Source of the DNA: SAR202 cluster bacterium bin22
GTDB lineage: Bacteria; Chloroflexota; Dehalococcoidia; Lucifugimonadales; UBA3495
DNA: 64,000 bases
NCBI GenBank assembly: GCA_002238505.1
Contig: MPMM01000001.1
Span: 434,001-498,000, forward strand
Direction of reading: 5' to 3'
The position numbers and the translations under genes were made by a program. The notes beneath the pieces were generated by a model. That model searched no databases. It saw nothing but the letters and a program-made list of their open reading frames with translations, and was not told where the DNA came from. Of this stretch, positions 53,668 to 62,824 are shown one piece after another. Positions within the stretch are counted from its first letter, which is position 1. The number at the start of each line of letters is the position of its first letter.

Positions 53668-55320
53668 TTACCCTATCACCGCATCCAACCCGTGGGGCGG
53701 GGTCTGGAAGGGGGGACGCAGGTTTGGCATTGGTACTTCTATAACTGCCGGCCTGTTGGCTGCCAGGGCATCGCGGAGGGCGGGACCTAGTTCCCGGCGG
53801 TCGCTCAGCTTGATACCGAGGGCCCCGTACACCTCGGCTAACTGGGCAAAGTCGGGATTATGCAGTTCCGTGCCGATGGTCCGGCCGTGGTACCGATTCA
53901 TCTGGTCTGCCCGGGAGGCGCCGAGCAGGCCATTGTTGAAGACCAGCGTGACGACGTTGATGCCTTCCTGAACCGCGGTGGAAAGCTCGCTGTTGGCATA
54001 CATGAAGCCGCCGTCTCCGATGGTGGCCACAACCTGCCGGTGGGGATTGCCCACCTTGGCGCCCAGGGCGGTGGGGAAGGCGTAACCCAGGGTGGCAAAG
54101 TAGCTGGATGTCAGATAGGACCGGTGTTTCAGGACGGGAAAGGTCAGATGGCCCCAATAGGCGATTTCAGTGGTTCCCGCCACCATGATGGCGTCGTCAT
54201 CAAGTTCAGCCCTAATGGTTTCGGCCAGTTCCATTTGCAGCGGCGCCAGAGCGCGGAGGTCCTCGGTGGTCTTTTGGCGGATGTCTTCCAACTCATCGTT
54301 CTTCCACTGGCTGGCCGATGTGGAGCCACCCAGCTCCGCAAGGAGGTCGTTGATGCCCAGTCTGGCGTCCGCCACCATTCCAACCCGGGGTTGCAGAAGC
54401 CGGTCTAATTCCTCAGGGTCGGCATCAATGCGGATAACGGTTTGATCCGGGCGGAGGGACCAGGGGGTTCGGGGGTTAAGGTTCATCCTGGAGCCTATGG
54501 CCAGGATTACGTCGGACTGAGGCAGGGTATGGTACGCGGGGCCGTGCCCGTAGTAGAAAGTGCCCACGGATAATGGATGATTTTCCGGGATGGAGCCCTT
54601 GCCTTCCGGTGTGGTGATTACCGGTGCGTTAAGCGCTTCCGCCAACTGGGCCAGTTCCGTGGTTACGTCCGCCTCCCGGCAGCCCCCACCGGCCCAGATG
54701 AGGGGCCGTTCGGCTTTGGCCAGCAATTCTGCTGCCTCCTTCACTTTTGCGGGGTCAGGCGACTGCTTAACTGTTCCCTCTCGTTCCAGCAATTCTATAT
54801 CTGACGTTGCCGGCAGGATGTCGAAAGGTACCTCAATCTCCGCAGGCCTGGGGCGGCCGTCAAGTACCTGCTGCATGGCCATGTGAACCATGTTAGGAAT
54901 CTCCTCGGGCCGAGTGGTGCGGGCATTCCACTTGGTAATTGGCTTGAAAACGTCCAACTGGTCGTTGATCTCGTGCAAGGCTCCCCGGTTCTGGCCCAGG
55001 CTTGCGCTGTCTATTTGACCGGAAACCAGCAATACAGGGGAGGACGAAGCATAGGCGGTGCCCACGGCCGCCGCGGCATTCAGCGCTCCGGGACCGGGAA
55101 CAACCAGCGCCACGCCTACCCGACCGGTAGTGCGGGCGTAACCATCCGCCATGTAGCCGGCCGTCTGCTCGTGGCGCACCGTGATAAGCCGGATGCCGGG
55201 TTGTTCGTAAAGGGCGTCAAATGCCTCCATGATCTGGACGCCCGGCAGGGCAAAGACTACTTCTACGCCCTCCCTGGCCAGAGACTGTATCAATGCCTGG
55301 GCGCCCGTCATTGTTGCCAT
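53668..55320 (-). CDS. Thiamine-diphosphate enzyme, acetolactate-synthase-like
   Basis: A 550-residue protein of the ALS/benzoylformate decarboxylase/oxalyl-CoA decarboxylase fold. The catalytic glutamate is in VRHEQTAGYMADGYAR, the middle FAD/ADP-like domain runs from about 185 to 330, and the ThDP motif is GDGGFMYANSELSTAVQEGINVVTLVFNN. It has no regulatory small subunit beside it, so a dedicated ALS for branched-chain amino acids is less likely than a catabolic role such as decarboxylation of 2-oxo acids. GAGGTG lies 4 bases before the ATG. Confidence 0.9.
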   Translation of the reverse strand: MATMTGAQALIQSLAREGVEVVFALPGVQIMEAFDALYEQPGIRLITVRHEQTAGYMADGYARTTGRVGVALVVPGPGALNAAAAVGTAYASSSPVLLVSGQIDSASLGQNRGALHEINDQLDVFKPITKWNARTTRPEEIPNMVHMAMQQVLDGRPRPAEIEVPFDILPATSDIELLEREGTVKQSPDPAKVKEAAELLAKAERPLIWAGGGCREADVTTELAQLAEALNAPVITTPEGKGSIPENHPLSVGTFYYGHGPAYHTLPQSDVILAIGSRMNLNPRTPWSLRPDQTVIRIDADPEELDRLLQPRVGMVADARLGINDLLAELGGSTSASQWKNDELEDIRQKTTEDLRALAPLQMELAETIRAELDDDAIMVAGTTEIAYWGHLTFPVLKHRSYLTSSYFATLGYAFPTALGAKVGNPHRQVVATIGDGGFMYANSELSTAVQEGINVVTLVFNNGLLGASRADQMNRYHGRTIGTELHNPDFAQLAEVYGALGIKLSDRRELGPALRDALAANRPAVIEVPMPNLRPPFQTPPHGLDAVIG

Positions 55321-56067
55321 TGCTCACCTCGGTCTGGTCTAAGTGTATTTGGGGCTATGATGATGAGTTAAAGCTGCGCATGTCAATGGTGGAAGGTCAA
55401 CCCGGCGGGGCAGTCGTATCGCAGGATGTAAATGCAATCGTGAGAATTAAGAAACTATTCTTCGCGCAATTTGACCTCATCTGACCTCATTTTGTACTTG
55501 GGAGCTATATCTCTGGATTGGGGAATGCCCCTGGTTCAGGAAGTCCGTGCAGTCATCCCAATGTGGTTTTGCCCTGGAAAATCCCATTGTTCTGTCCAGG
55601 CAATTTCTTTCTGTGCTCCTACCAGTTTATTTCATGGCAGGTGGGGCTCAAGCAGTATGAGCAGGGAATGATGTCGGCGGGCAGGAATTGGGTGTGGCAA
55701 TGGGGCTAAGCTGAAGCCAGGGTGAAAGCTACACCGAGGATACCTAGACTTGCAGTAGTAGCGGCCCAGATTTTCCCCGAATCGCAGGGGCGCACGGCCG
55801 TGCGCCCCTACCCGGGGCCATACCAAATTGGGCTTAAGCGTCATGCCTTCATAGAGGGCATGCCATAGTCGATATAACGGAAATGAACTTTCCACTTTGG
55901 CTTAGGACTATTTGCGGGTGAAAGTGCATTAGTCCTGTTCAACAGGGGCTGTTGAGCTTGGCGCAGCGGGTTGTTGGCAGGGTGTACGCATACCGCCTCA
56001 AGGGTGTTTGTGGTATAACATTGGGTGTTTTAATGTCCGCCAGTTTCAAGCGAAGAGGATAGCTGGA
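55321..56067. other. Intergenic region upstream of the GMC gene
   Basis: About 750 bases between divergent genes. It contains a 24-base palindrome (55786-55809); otherwise only small frames without resemblance. Confidence 0.4.
55786..55809. repeat. 24-base palindromic repeat element
   Basis: aggggcgcac-ggcc-gtgcgcccct, a perfect palindrome of the kind dispersed in intergenic DNA of many environmental genomes. Confidence 0.75.
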
Positions 56068-57618
56068 ATGAAATACGACGTGATAATAGTTGGGGCCGGT
56101 GCGGCCGGCTGCGTGCTGGCTGCCCGACTGTCCGAAGATCCGGAGCGTTCAGTGCTGCTCCTGGAAGCCGGGCCGGATTACCCAGATTTCGACCAACTGC
56201 CGGTGGACCTGAAGGAAGGCAACAACATGTGGCGGTCGGCTTACGGCCCCCATAACTGGGGTTATACGGCTACCGGGACGCCGCTTCAGACTGAACAGGT
56301 GCAAATCCCCCGCGGCCGGGCTATTGGCGGCTCAACGTCGATAAATGGCCAGGTGCTGTTTCGGGGAGTGCCGGGCGACTACGATAACTGGGCGGCATGG
56401 GGAAATGACGAGTGGGACTACCTGAGGGTATTGCCCTATTTCCGCAAGCTGGAGACGGACCTGGACTTCCCGGGCGACGACTTCCACGGCAGCAACGGTC
56501 CCATACCGGTGCGGCGGTACAAGCGGGATGAATGGCTTCCCCATGCTACCGCCTTTTATGACGCATGTGTCGACCTGGGCTTCCGACAGGACCCGGACCA
56601 GAACCACCCCGACTCCGGCGGTATCGCGGCGCGCCCCCTTAATAACATTGACGGCGTGCGCATGAGTACCGCCATAACCTACTTGAACCCGGTCAGAAAC
56701 CGGCTGAACCTGACAGTTCGCGGCAACGTCACCGTGCGCCGGGTGATTTTTGATGGCAAGCGGGCAGTGGGTATTGAGGCGGAAAGCGGCGGCGAAGCTT
56801 TTGTGCTGGACGGCGAGCAGATCATTGTTAGCAGCGGCGCAATAGCATCTCCCCAAGTGCTGCTACTGTCGGGAGTTGGGCCGGCGGACCACCTGCAGGA
56901 AATGGGAATTGAGGTGGTGCATGAGCTTCTTGGGGTGGGCGATAATCTGCGCGATCATCCCTCATGCTTCACCCTGTTCAAGGGTACAGGGGATCCACCC
57001 GAAGAACTGGCGCCCAGCATCCAGGTTGGGCTGCGTTTCAGCCTGGAAGATTCCCCCACCGTTGGAGACATTCAGCTGGCGCCCATATTGATGAACAGCG
57101 AGCACCGGCCAGCCAATGTGGTGATTGAGGAAGATGGATTTCACTTTGGCTTCAGCGCCGCCATCCAGAACGCGGTAAGCGCCGGACGACTGAGGCTGGC
57201 ATCCACTGACCCCAAAGACCAGCCGGAGTTGAATTACGATTATCTTTCCAGTCCCTATGACCGGGCGCGCATGCGGGGAGCTATCCGAACTGGTCTCCGT
57301 ATCGCTGACCACCCGTTGTTCAAGGACGTTATAGTGGAGCGGTTGAATCCAGCCGATGCTGACCTGGAGTCGGACGAGGCACTGGACAACTGGATGCTGC
57401 GCAACGTGGGTACTCAGCACCACTCGTCGGGCACCTGCAAGATGGGCCCCGCCGATGATCCGATGGCCGTGGTTGACCAGTATTGCCGGGTGCATGGTAT
57501 GGAGGGACTCCGGGTGGTAGATGCGTCGGTGATGCCCGACGTAATTCGGGCCAACACCAACGCCACTACCATAATGATTGGAGAGAGAGTGGCCGATTGG
57601 ATAAGGGAAGGAAAGTAG
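56068..57618 (+). CDS. GMC-family FAD-dependent oxidoreductase (choline-dehydrogenase-like)
   Basis: A 516-residue flavoprotein oxidising alcohols. The FAD dinucleotide loop is DVIIVGAGAAGCVLAARLSED (4-24), signature 1 is GRAIGGSTSINGQVLFRG, signature 2 is SSGAIASPQVLLLSGVG, and the catalytic His is in GTQHHSSGTCKMG with the late Asn in VIRANTNATTIMIGER. Substrates of the family include choline, alcohols, PEG and sugars; none can be fixed here. The ATG at 56068 is chosen, with GAGGA 8 bases before it; the frame is open to 56008. Confidence 0.93.
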   Translation: MKYDVIIVGAGAAGCVLAARLSEDPERSVLLLEAGPDYPDFDQLPVDLKEGNNMWRSAYGPHNWGYTATGTPLQTEQVQIPRGRAIGGSTSINGQVLFRGVPGDYDNWAAWGNDEWDYLRVLPYFRKLETDLDFPGDDFHGSNGPIPVRRYKRDEWLPHATAFYDACVDLGFRQDPDQNHPDSGGIAARPLNNIDGVRMSTAITYLNPVRNRLNLTVRGNVTVRRVIFDGKRAVGIEAESGGEAFVLDGEQIIVSSGAIASPQVLLLSGVGPADHLQEMGIEVVHELLGVGDNLRDHPSCFTLFKGTGDPPEELAPSIQVGLRFSLEDSPTVGDIQLAPILMNSEHRPANVVIEEDGFHFGFSAAIQNAVSAGRLRLASTDPKDQPELNYDYLSSPYDRARMRGAIRTGLRIADHPLFKDVIVERLNPADADLESDEALDNWMLRNVGTQHHSSGTCKMGPADDPMAVVDQYCRVHGMEGLRVVDASVMPDVIRANTNATTIMIGERVADWIREGK

Positions 57619-57698
57619 GCTGAACAGCATTGCTTCTCCCATCCTGAAGGCCAGGCAGCCTGAAGGTCAGACAGAATTAGCAGGACGGTAAATCGAGA

Positions 57699-59120
57699 AT
57701 GACAGCCAGTAACCCAAACGTAAGAATTGAACGGGACTCCATGGGCCAGATGGAGGTGCCGGCGGATGCTCTTTATGGAGCTTCCACCATGCGGGCAGTG
57801 TTGAACTTTCCCATCAGCGATTTGAGATTCCCCAGGACCTTCATACGGGCATTGGGATTGGTCAAGCAGTCAGCCGCCAAGACCAACATGTCCCTGGGAG
57901 TGCTTGACGAAACCATCGGGAACGCCATCATCGAAGCAGCCCAGGAAGTGATCGACGGCAAGCTGGACAGCCACTTCGTGCTGGATGTGTTTCAGACAGG
58001 ATCGGGCACCTCTACCAACACCAATGCCAACGAAGTCATCGCCAACCGGGCTTCGCAAATTCTGGGAGGAGACCTGGGTTCGCGGATTGTTCATCCCAAC
58101 GACAACGTCAACCTGGGGCAATCGTCAAACGACGTAATTCCCACAACGATTCACTTGGCAGCCTTGATTGCCATCAAGGAAGACCTCATTCCTGGCCTAG
58201 AGTTTTTGCGGGACGAGCTTCAGCAGAAGTCCGACGAGTTCTGGCCGGTTATCAAAACGGGGCGTACTCATCTTCAGGATGCTACGCCGGTTCGGCTGGG
58301 CCAGGAGTTTCTGGGCTATGCCGGCCAGGCTGAGAATGGTATTCGCCGATTACAGCGGGCGCAGGAGGCGCTGGCAGAGGTGGCCCTGGGCGGGACGGCT
58401 GTAGGGACCGGCGTCAATACGCATCCCGAGTTTTCGGGCCGCACCTGTCGGACGATTTCCGAAGTTGCCGGGGTCAACGTGAGGGAAACTGAGAACCACT
58501 TCCAGGCCCAGGCCACACTGGACGGCATTGTTGAGGCCAGCGGGGAGCTTCGTACCATTGCCATCAGCCTCCACAAGATTGCCAATGACATCCGCTTCAT
58601 AGCCTGCGGCCCCCGCGCCGGACTGGGTGAGATAACGGTTCCGGAAGTGCAACCAGGAAGTTCAATAATGCCTGGCAAGGTCAACCCGGTGATATCGGAG
58701 TCGGTGATTCAGGTAGCAGCCCACGTGGTGGGCAACGATGCTGCGGTAACCCTGGCCGGCCAGGGCGGCTACTTCGAACTCAACACAATGATGCCGGTGG
58801 CAGCCTACAATCTTTTGCAGTCCATCTCCCTACTGGCGTCCTCGGCAAACAATTTCGCTGAGCAGTGTGTCAAAGGCATTGAGGCCACCGATGTGGGTCC
58901 GGCCATGGTGGAAAAGGGCTTGATGCTGGGCACGGCCCTGGCGCCGGCCATTGGCTACGATGCTGCCGCGGCAATTGCCAAGGAAGCGTCCTATACCGGG
59001 CAGACCATACGCGAGGTGGCCATGCTTCGCACCGAAATTACCGAAGACCAGCTTGACGAACTGCTCAATCCGGAAGATATGACCAAACCCAGCCTCGAGG
59101 TCAGGGGTGGTGGTGGCTAG
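57699..59120 (+). CDS. fumC: Class II fumarate hydratase
   Basis: Adds water to fumarate to give L-malate in the TCA cycle. The 473-residue protein has the family motifs DALYGASTMRAV, VFQTGSGTSTNTNANEVIANRA, VHPNDNVNLGQSSNDVIPTTIH, GRTHLQDATPV, and the flexible loop GSSIMPGKVNPV with its catalytic serine. Aspartase has a similar fold, but the TGSGTSxNxNANE motif and GxGxNTHPEF stretch (GTGVNTHPEF) favour fumarase. A succeeding gene of the same strand, Lin0512-like, is 111 bases away. Confidence 0.93.
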   Translation: MTASNPNVRIERDSMGQMEVPADALYGASTMRAVLNFPISDLRFPRTFIRALGLVKQSAAKTNMSLGVLDETIGNAIIEAAQEVIDGKLDSHFVLDVFQTGSGTSTNTNANEVIANRASQILGGDLGSRIVHPNDNVNLGQSSNDVIPTTIHLAALIAIKEDLIPGLEFLRDELQQKSDEFWPVIKTGRTHLQDATPVRLGQEFLGYAGQAENGIRRLQRAQEALAEVALGGTAVGTGVNTHPEFSGRTCRTISEVAGVNVRETENHFQAQATLDGIVEASGELRTIAISLHKIANDIRFIACGPRAGLGEITVPEVQPGSSIMPGKVNPVISESVIQVAAHVVGNDAAVTLAGQGGYFELNTMMPVAAYNLLQSISLLASSANNFAEQCVKGIEATDVGPAMVEKGLMLGTALAPAIGYDAAAAIAKEASYTGQTIREVAMLRTEITEDQLDELLNPEDMTKPSLEVRGGGG

Positions 59121-59231
59121 GGGAGCCACGACACGCTATCGTCCGATTAAGCCACAGCGATAACCGGAACCCAGGTAGTCCTTTGCAGTTAGATCCCGGA
59201 GGGCCCAAATTCAGAACTTAGGAGAAGGAAT

Positions 59232-59576
59232 ATGGCACTGGTAAGATGCGTAACAGAAATGGGAATGGGCGTTGACGTACACGGCTTGGACTACACCAAT
59301 GCGGCCAAGCGGGCCGTTTTTGATGCGCTGCACCACAGCAGCCTGGGTTTTCAGCGGCTTCTGGGCAAAACCGCCGACGATATGCGGGTAGATGTGACCA
59401 TCGGCGTCCCTGAGCCCGGGGCGGTGGATGGCGACGCCGTTGTAGCCACTTTGCCTCACGGGACCGGTTATATAAACGTAGTGCAAGGTGGGCTTCAGGT
59501 TCTGAATGACGAGGGGACTGACGGTACCCTGATAGCCAACGCGATAGTCATTGTCAGTTTCGACGACGGCAATTAG
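59232..59576 (+). CDS. Lin0512-family protein
   Basis: A 114-residue protein of the Lin0512 (PF09585-type) family. It has the N-terminal MGMGVDVHGLDYTNAAKRAVFDALHHSSL, DMRVDVTIGVPEPGAVDGDAVVATLPHGTG and the end LIANAIVIVSFDDG. Homologues form small ring-shaped oligomers; biological role unknown. An AGGAG stretch precedes the ATG. fumC is upstream on the same strand, and a strong terminator follows. Confidence 0.85.
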   Translation: MALVRCVTEMGMGVDVHGLDYTNAAKRAVFDALHHSSLGFQRLLGKTADDMRVDVTIGVPEPGAVDGDAVVATLPHGTGYINVVQGGLQVLNDEGTDGTLIANAIVIVSFDDGN

Positions 59577-59673
59577 AGGACTGCGATTAGGGTTAGAAGG
59601 GGTCGGCGGGATTCGTCGCCCGGGTAATCCGTAAGCACAAGCTAGCGGCGCGCCAATCAGATGAGACACGAGA

Positions 59674-59710
59674 AAGGGCCCCGGCAACGAGCCGGGGCCC
59701 TTAAGTTTTT
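59674..59710. terminator. Bidirectional terminator
   Basis: A perfect 12-bp stem (aagggccccggc / gccggggccctt), AACGA loop, TTAAGTTTTT on plus. It lies between the convergent Lin0512 gene and the 80-residue protein gene. Confidence 0.85.
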
Positions 59711-59736
59711 CCTCTTTGACTACGGAATTCGGTCTA

Positions 59737-59979
59737 TTATTCGCCTTCGGGAGCCCGGGTGCCAAACACCTTTTGTCCCTTGACGAAGATGCACCTGCGA
59801 ATGTTGTTTTCCAGTTCGGTGGGGTCTTCCACCGCGGGATATCGCTCGCGGGCTGCAGGGGTGCGCAAGTATTCATATACCTTACCCAGCACCTCGTCCT
59901 CGGAGTCACCCGTGATGATCGTCTTGTCCCGCGAGTCGGACAGGAAATTACTTGGCCTCACGTAGTAAACGTCTGGCAT
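59737..59979 (-). CDS. Small hypothetical protein (80 residues)
   Basis: A soluble, acidic protein: MPDVYYVRPSNFLSDSRDKTIITG, a helix around DEVLGKVYEYLRTP and a C-terminal RRCIFVKGQKVFGTRAP strand-like segment. I recognise no family. A strong GGAGGAGGT precedes the ATG, and a terminator follows the stop, so it appears to be a real, separately expressed gene. It lies between the Lin0512 gene and hyuB. Confidence 0.7.
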   Translation of the reverse strand: MPDVYYVRPSNFLSDSRDKTIITGDSEDEVLGKVYEYLRTPAARERYPAVEDPTELENNIRRCIFVKGQKVFGTRAPEGE

Positions 59980-60105
59980 AATACCTCCTCCATTATCACC
60001 AGTGATTTCGGCCCCTATGCCGAACTATTATATGCGGTAGGAAATCTATACACTAATGCGAGCCGCCTTGTCAATGCTGGGCGACAGCTAAAGCCGGTAA
60101 TAAGG

Positions 60106-61698
60106 CTATTTCCCCTCTGAGGGCGCGCCCCATCCTCCGCCCCCTGGCGTGCGAATGCTGAGGATATCGCCGGCCTCCACGTCCAGGGTCTCCTTACCTG
60201 CCAGATGGACCTCTTCGTAGCCTCCCTTTAACAGCACGTTTTCTCCCGATTCACCGTGATGGCCGCCATGGAACCCCGGCGGGTGAAACTTCCGTCGTTC
60301 CGACAGGATTGTGACCCTGGCGGGACTAAGAAACTCCACATCCCTGACCAGACCGTCGCCGCCCTTGTGGAGCCCGTCACCGCCGGAGCCTCGCCGCAGG
60401 GCGTAGCGCTTGAGGCGCAGGGGAAAGGCGAATTCCAGGGCCTCGACTGGCGTATTCATGGTGTTGGTCATGTGGGTATGAATTCCGGAAATGCCGTCCT
60501 TGGTGGGGCGGCCGCCCATGCCGCCGCCAATGGTCTCGTAATAGACGAATGGCCGGTCACGGTCGAGGTCGTGCCCCCCTATAAGCAGATTGTTCATGGT
60601 TCCCTGGCTGGCGGCGGGAATCAGTTCCGGAAGGGCCTGGGCCATTGCCGTGAGCAGAACGTCGGTAATGCGCTGGGAAGTTTCCACGTTGCCGCCGGCC
60701 ACGCCCCGCTGGGGCTCGGGGTTGACCAGAGTGCCCCTGGGAGTGATTACCTCCACCGGCCTCAGGCAGCCCTGATTGGCCGGAGCATCATCACCCACGA
60801 CGCACCGCACCATGTAGAGGCTGGCCGACATGGTTACCGCCTGGGGCGCATTAATGCAGCCGGGACGCTGGGGTGAGGTTCCGGTGAAATCAATTTTCAT
60901 GGAGTCGCCGGCGACGGTGATGGCAACGGCGATAGGAACGGGTTCTTCGGTCAGGCCGTCGTCGTCCATGTAGTCCAATACCCGGTAGGTGCCGTCAGGA
61001 ATCTGGCTGATGGCGCTGCGGGTCACCCGCTCCGAGTAGTCGAGCAGCGCGTCCATGTGCTCGCGGGTTTCAGTGACGCCGTACCGTTCCACCACTTCCT
61101 GCAGTCGTTTCTCACCTACTCGAATTGATGCAATCTGGGCCGCCAGGTCGCCGCGCCGTTCTTCGGGGGTACGGGAGTTGCGGCAAATCAGTTGCACCAC
61201 TTCCTGGTTGAGCCGGCCCCGGCGGGCCAGCTTGATTGGTGGGAGGATCAGGCCCTCCTGGTAAAGCTCGGTGGACAGAGGGAGGGACCCAGGAGTCATC
61301 CCACCTACGTCGGCGTGGTGACCACGGTTCGATACGAAGCCGACAAGTTCATTCTCGCCATCCCGAGTCACGAATACAGGAGCTACCAGGGTAATGTCCG
61401 GCAGGTGAGTGCCGCCCAGATAGGGGTCATTAAGGATAACCATGTCGCCGGGCCGCAACGAATTGGGGAAGGTATCCAGCGCTGCCTGAACCGAGGCCGG
61501 CATGGCGCCAAGGTGAACGGGTTGATGCGCTGCCTGGGCCACCATCTGACCTGGGGGGTCAAATATGGCGCAGGAAAAGTCGCGCCGTTCCTTAATGTTG
61601 GGGGAATAAGCGGTCCTGAGGAGCGCCACGCCCATTTCCTCGGAAACCGAGATGAACATATTCTTGAAGACTTCAAGGCTGATTGCATCAACAGGCAT
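60106..61698 (-). CDS. hyuB: HyuB, hydantoinase/oxoprolinase B subunit
   Basis: A 530-residue subunit of ATP-dependent hydantoinase/acetophenone carboxylase/oxoprolinase-type enzymes. Motifs: AISLEVFKNMFISVSEEMGVALLRTAYSPNIKERRDFSCAIFD, VILNDPYLGGTHLPDI, GGMTPGSLPLSTELYQEG, KIDFTGTSPQ, and GGGMGGRPTKDGISGIHTHMTNTMNTPVE near the end, then VEAGDILSIRTPGGGGWG. With HyuA it would open cyclic or carboxylate substrates; the actual substrate is not evident. It is the third gene of the leftward cluster hyuA-(PIG-L)-hyuB. Confidence 0.93.
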   Translation of the reverse strand: MPVDAISLEVFKNMFISVSEEMGVALLRTAYSPNIKERRDFSCAIFDPPGQMVAQAAHQPVHLGAMPASVQAALDTFPNSLRPGDMVILNDPYLGGTHLPDITLVAPVFVTRDGENELVGFVSNRGHHADVGGMTPGSLPLSTELYQEGLILPPIKLARRGRLNQEVVQLICRNSRTPEERRGDLAAQIASIRVGEKRLQEVVERYGVTETREHMDALLDYSERVTRSAISQIPDGTYRVLDYMDDDGLTEEPVPIAVAITVAGDSMKIDFTGTSPQRPGCINAPQAVTMSASLYMVRCVVGDDAPANQGCLRPVEVITPRGTLVNPEPQRGVAGGNVETSQRITDVLLTAMAQALPELIPAASQGTMNNLLIGGHDLDRDRPFVYYETIGGGMGGRPTKDGISGIHTHMTNTMNTPVEALEFAFPLRLKRYALRRGSGGDGLHKGGDGLVRDVEFLSPARVTILSERRKFHPPGFHGGHHGESGENVLLKGGYEEVHLAGKETLDVEAGDILSIRTPGGGGWGAPSEGK

Positions 61699-61785
61699 AG
61701 TTCACACTCCGGGTTTCCTCTTAGGGTAGGGCTTGAAAGACCAGCAGGCCAACAGGTCTGAAATGATGACTGCTAATTCTGTATC

Positions 61786-61880
61786 GTCATGCCGGCCTTG
61801 AGCCAGAATCCAGGCAGGTTGCGAAAGGTCAACTGCATATTACAAGAGGGCCACTGGATTCCGGCTATCGCCGGACAGAC
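61786..61880. repeat. REP-like inverted repeat element
   Basis: Two imperfect inverted arms of 27-28 bases (61786-61813 and 61854-61880), with the common core GAATCCAG/CTGGATTC and GCCGGC-type stems, flank about 40 bases. It lies in the 218-base gap between the PIG-L gene and hyuB. Confidence 0.7.
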
Positions 61881-61916
61881 GGTTAAACCCCCAACCATCA
61901 TTACTATGCTGTTGAG

Positions 61917-62783
61917 CTACTGGAGACTGGCCACAAAGTCGGTTCCGGAAGCCATCCCGTAAGGTTCTACCAGTGCATAGTACTCTTTTGCCATGATGTC
62001 CCGCATCATGTCTTCGGGCAACTGGGAGAAGGGGCCGTTGGGATCAATCTGCGTGCGGTGGCAATTAAGGGAAGCTATCTTGGTGTCAACGTAGTGGCCG
62101 ATGTCCAGCACAGTTGTTACTTCCTCGTCGGGCGTTCCGACCAGATCGATGTCCTGGCTGGCGAAGGGCGGCGTTATCTCCATTTCTAACATGGTACGCC
62201 ACATGCGCTGGAAATTGCTGCGGGGGAAGCAAACGTAGTAGAGGTACTCGGGTGGCCATACGGTATCGGCCTGGCCTTGTTGCTTGCCTGCATCTTCGCT
62301 GCTTCCTACCAATTTAAAGGCCTCGGTGGTGTGACGGCACATGGCTCGATGGTCGGGATGACCGTAACCGCCTGAAGGGTCGTGGGTGATGACCACCTGC
62401 GGGCGGATTTCCTTCATGATGTCCACCAGCGCCTGAATTACTGCCCTGGAATCCGCCTGGTGGAGACAATTGGGATTTTCGTTGTCATCGGTGCCGGCCA
62501 TGCCCGAGTCGCGGTAATTAAGGAACCGGACGTCGCTGACGCCGGTAACGTCCATGGCATTGCGCAATTCCTGCTGGCGTACCTGGGCAAGGGTCTCCTG
62601 GGTTGCCAGGGACGGGTCGCTGATTTCGCCCACGTCTCCATTGGTTCCGCAAACCAGGGTAACTGCAGCGCCCCGGGCGACCAACATGGCCAACGTGCCG
62701 CCAGAGCCAAATCCCTCATCGTCAGGGTGAGCAAATGCGGCGAGAAGCCGCAGGCCAGTTAAGTCCTGGTCAAGCGAAGGCAT
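61917..62783 (-). CDS. PIG-L family N-deacetylase
   Basis: A 288-residue zinc-dependent deacetylase of the LmbE fold. AFAHPDDEGFGSGGTLA (about 16-32) carries the metal and catalytic residues, and GYGHPDHRAMCRHTTEAF the later zinc histidine. The family removes acetyl from GlcNAc-linked or other amides. It sits between hyuA (41 bases upstream) and hyuB, which suggests it takes part in the same catabolic route, releasing an amine or acetate from the substrate; this is an inference. Confidence 0.9.
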   Translation of the reverse strand: MPSLDQDLTGLRLLAAFAHPDDEGFGSGGTLAMLVARGAAVTLVCGTNGDVGEISDPSLATQETLAQVRQQELRNAMDVTGVSDVRFLNYRDSGMAGTDDNENPNCLHQADSRAVIQALVDIMKEIRPQVVITHDPSGGYGHPDHRAMCRHTTEAFKLVGSSEDAGKQQGQADTVWPPEYLYYVCFPRSNFQRMWRTMLEMEITPPFASQDIDLVGTPDEEVTTVLDIGHYVDTKIASLNCHRTQIDPNGPFSQLPEDMMRDIMAKEYYALVEPYGMASGTDFVASLQ

Positions 62784-62824
62784 GGAATTATTCTCCAGAG
62801 GTTAGAGATTGGTAGAAGGTGTGG

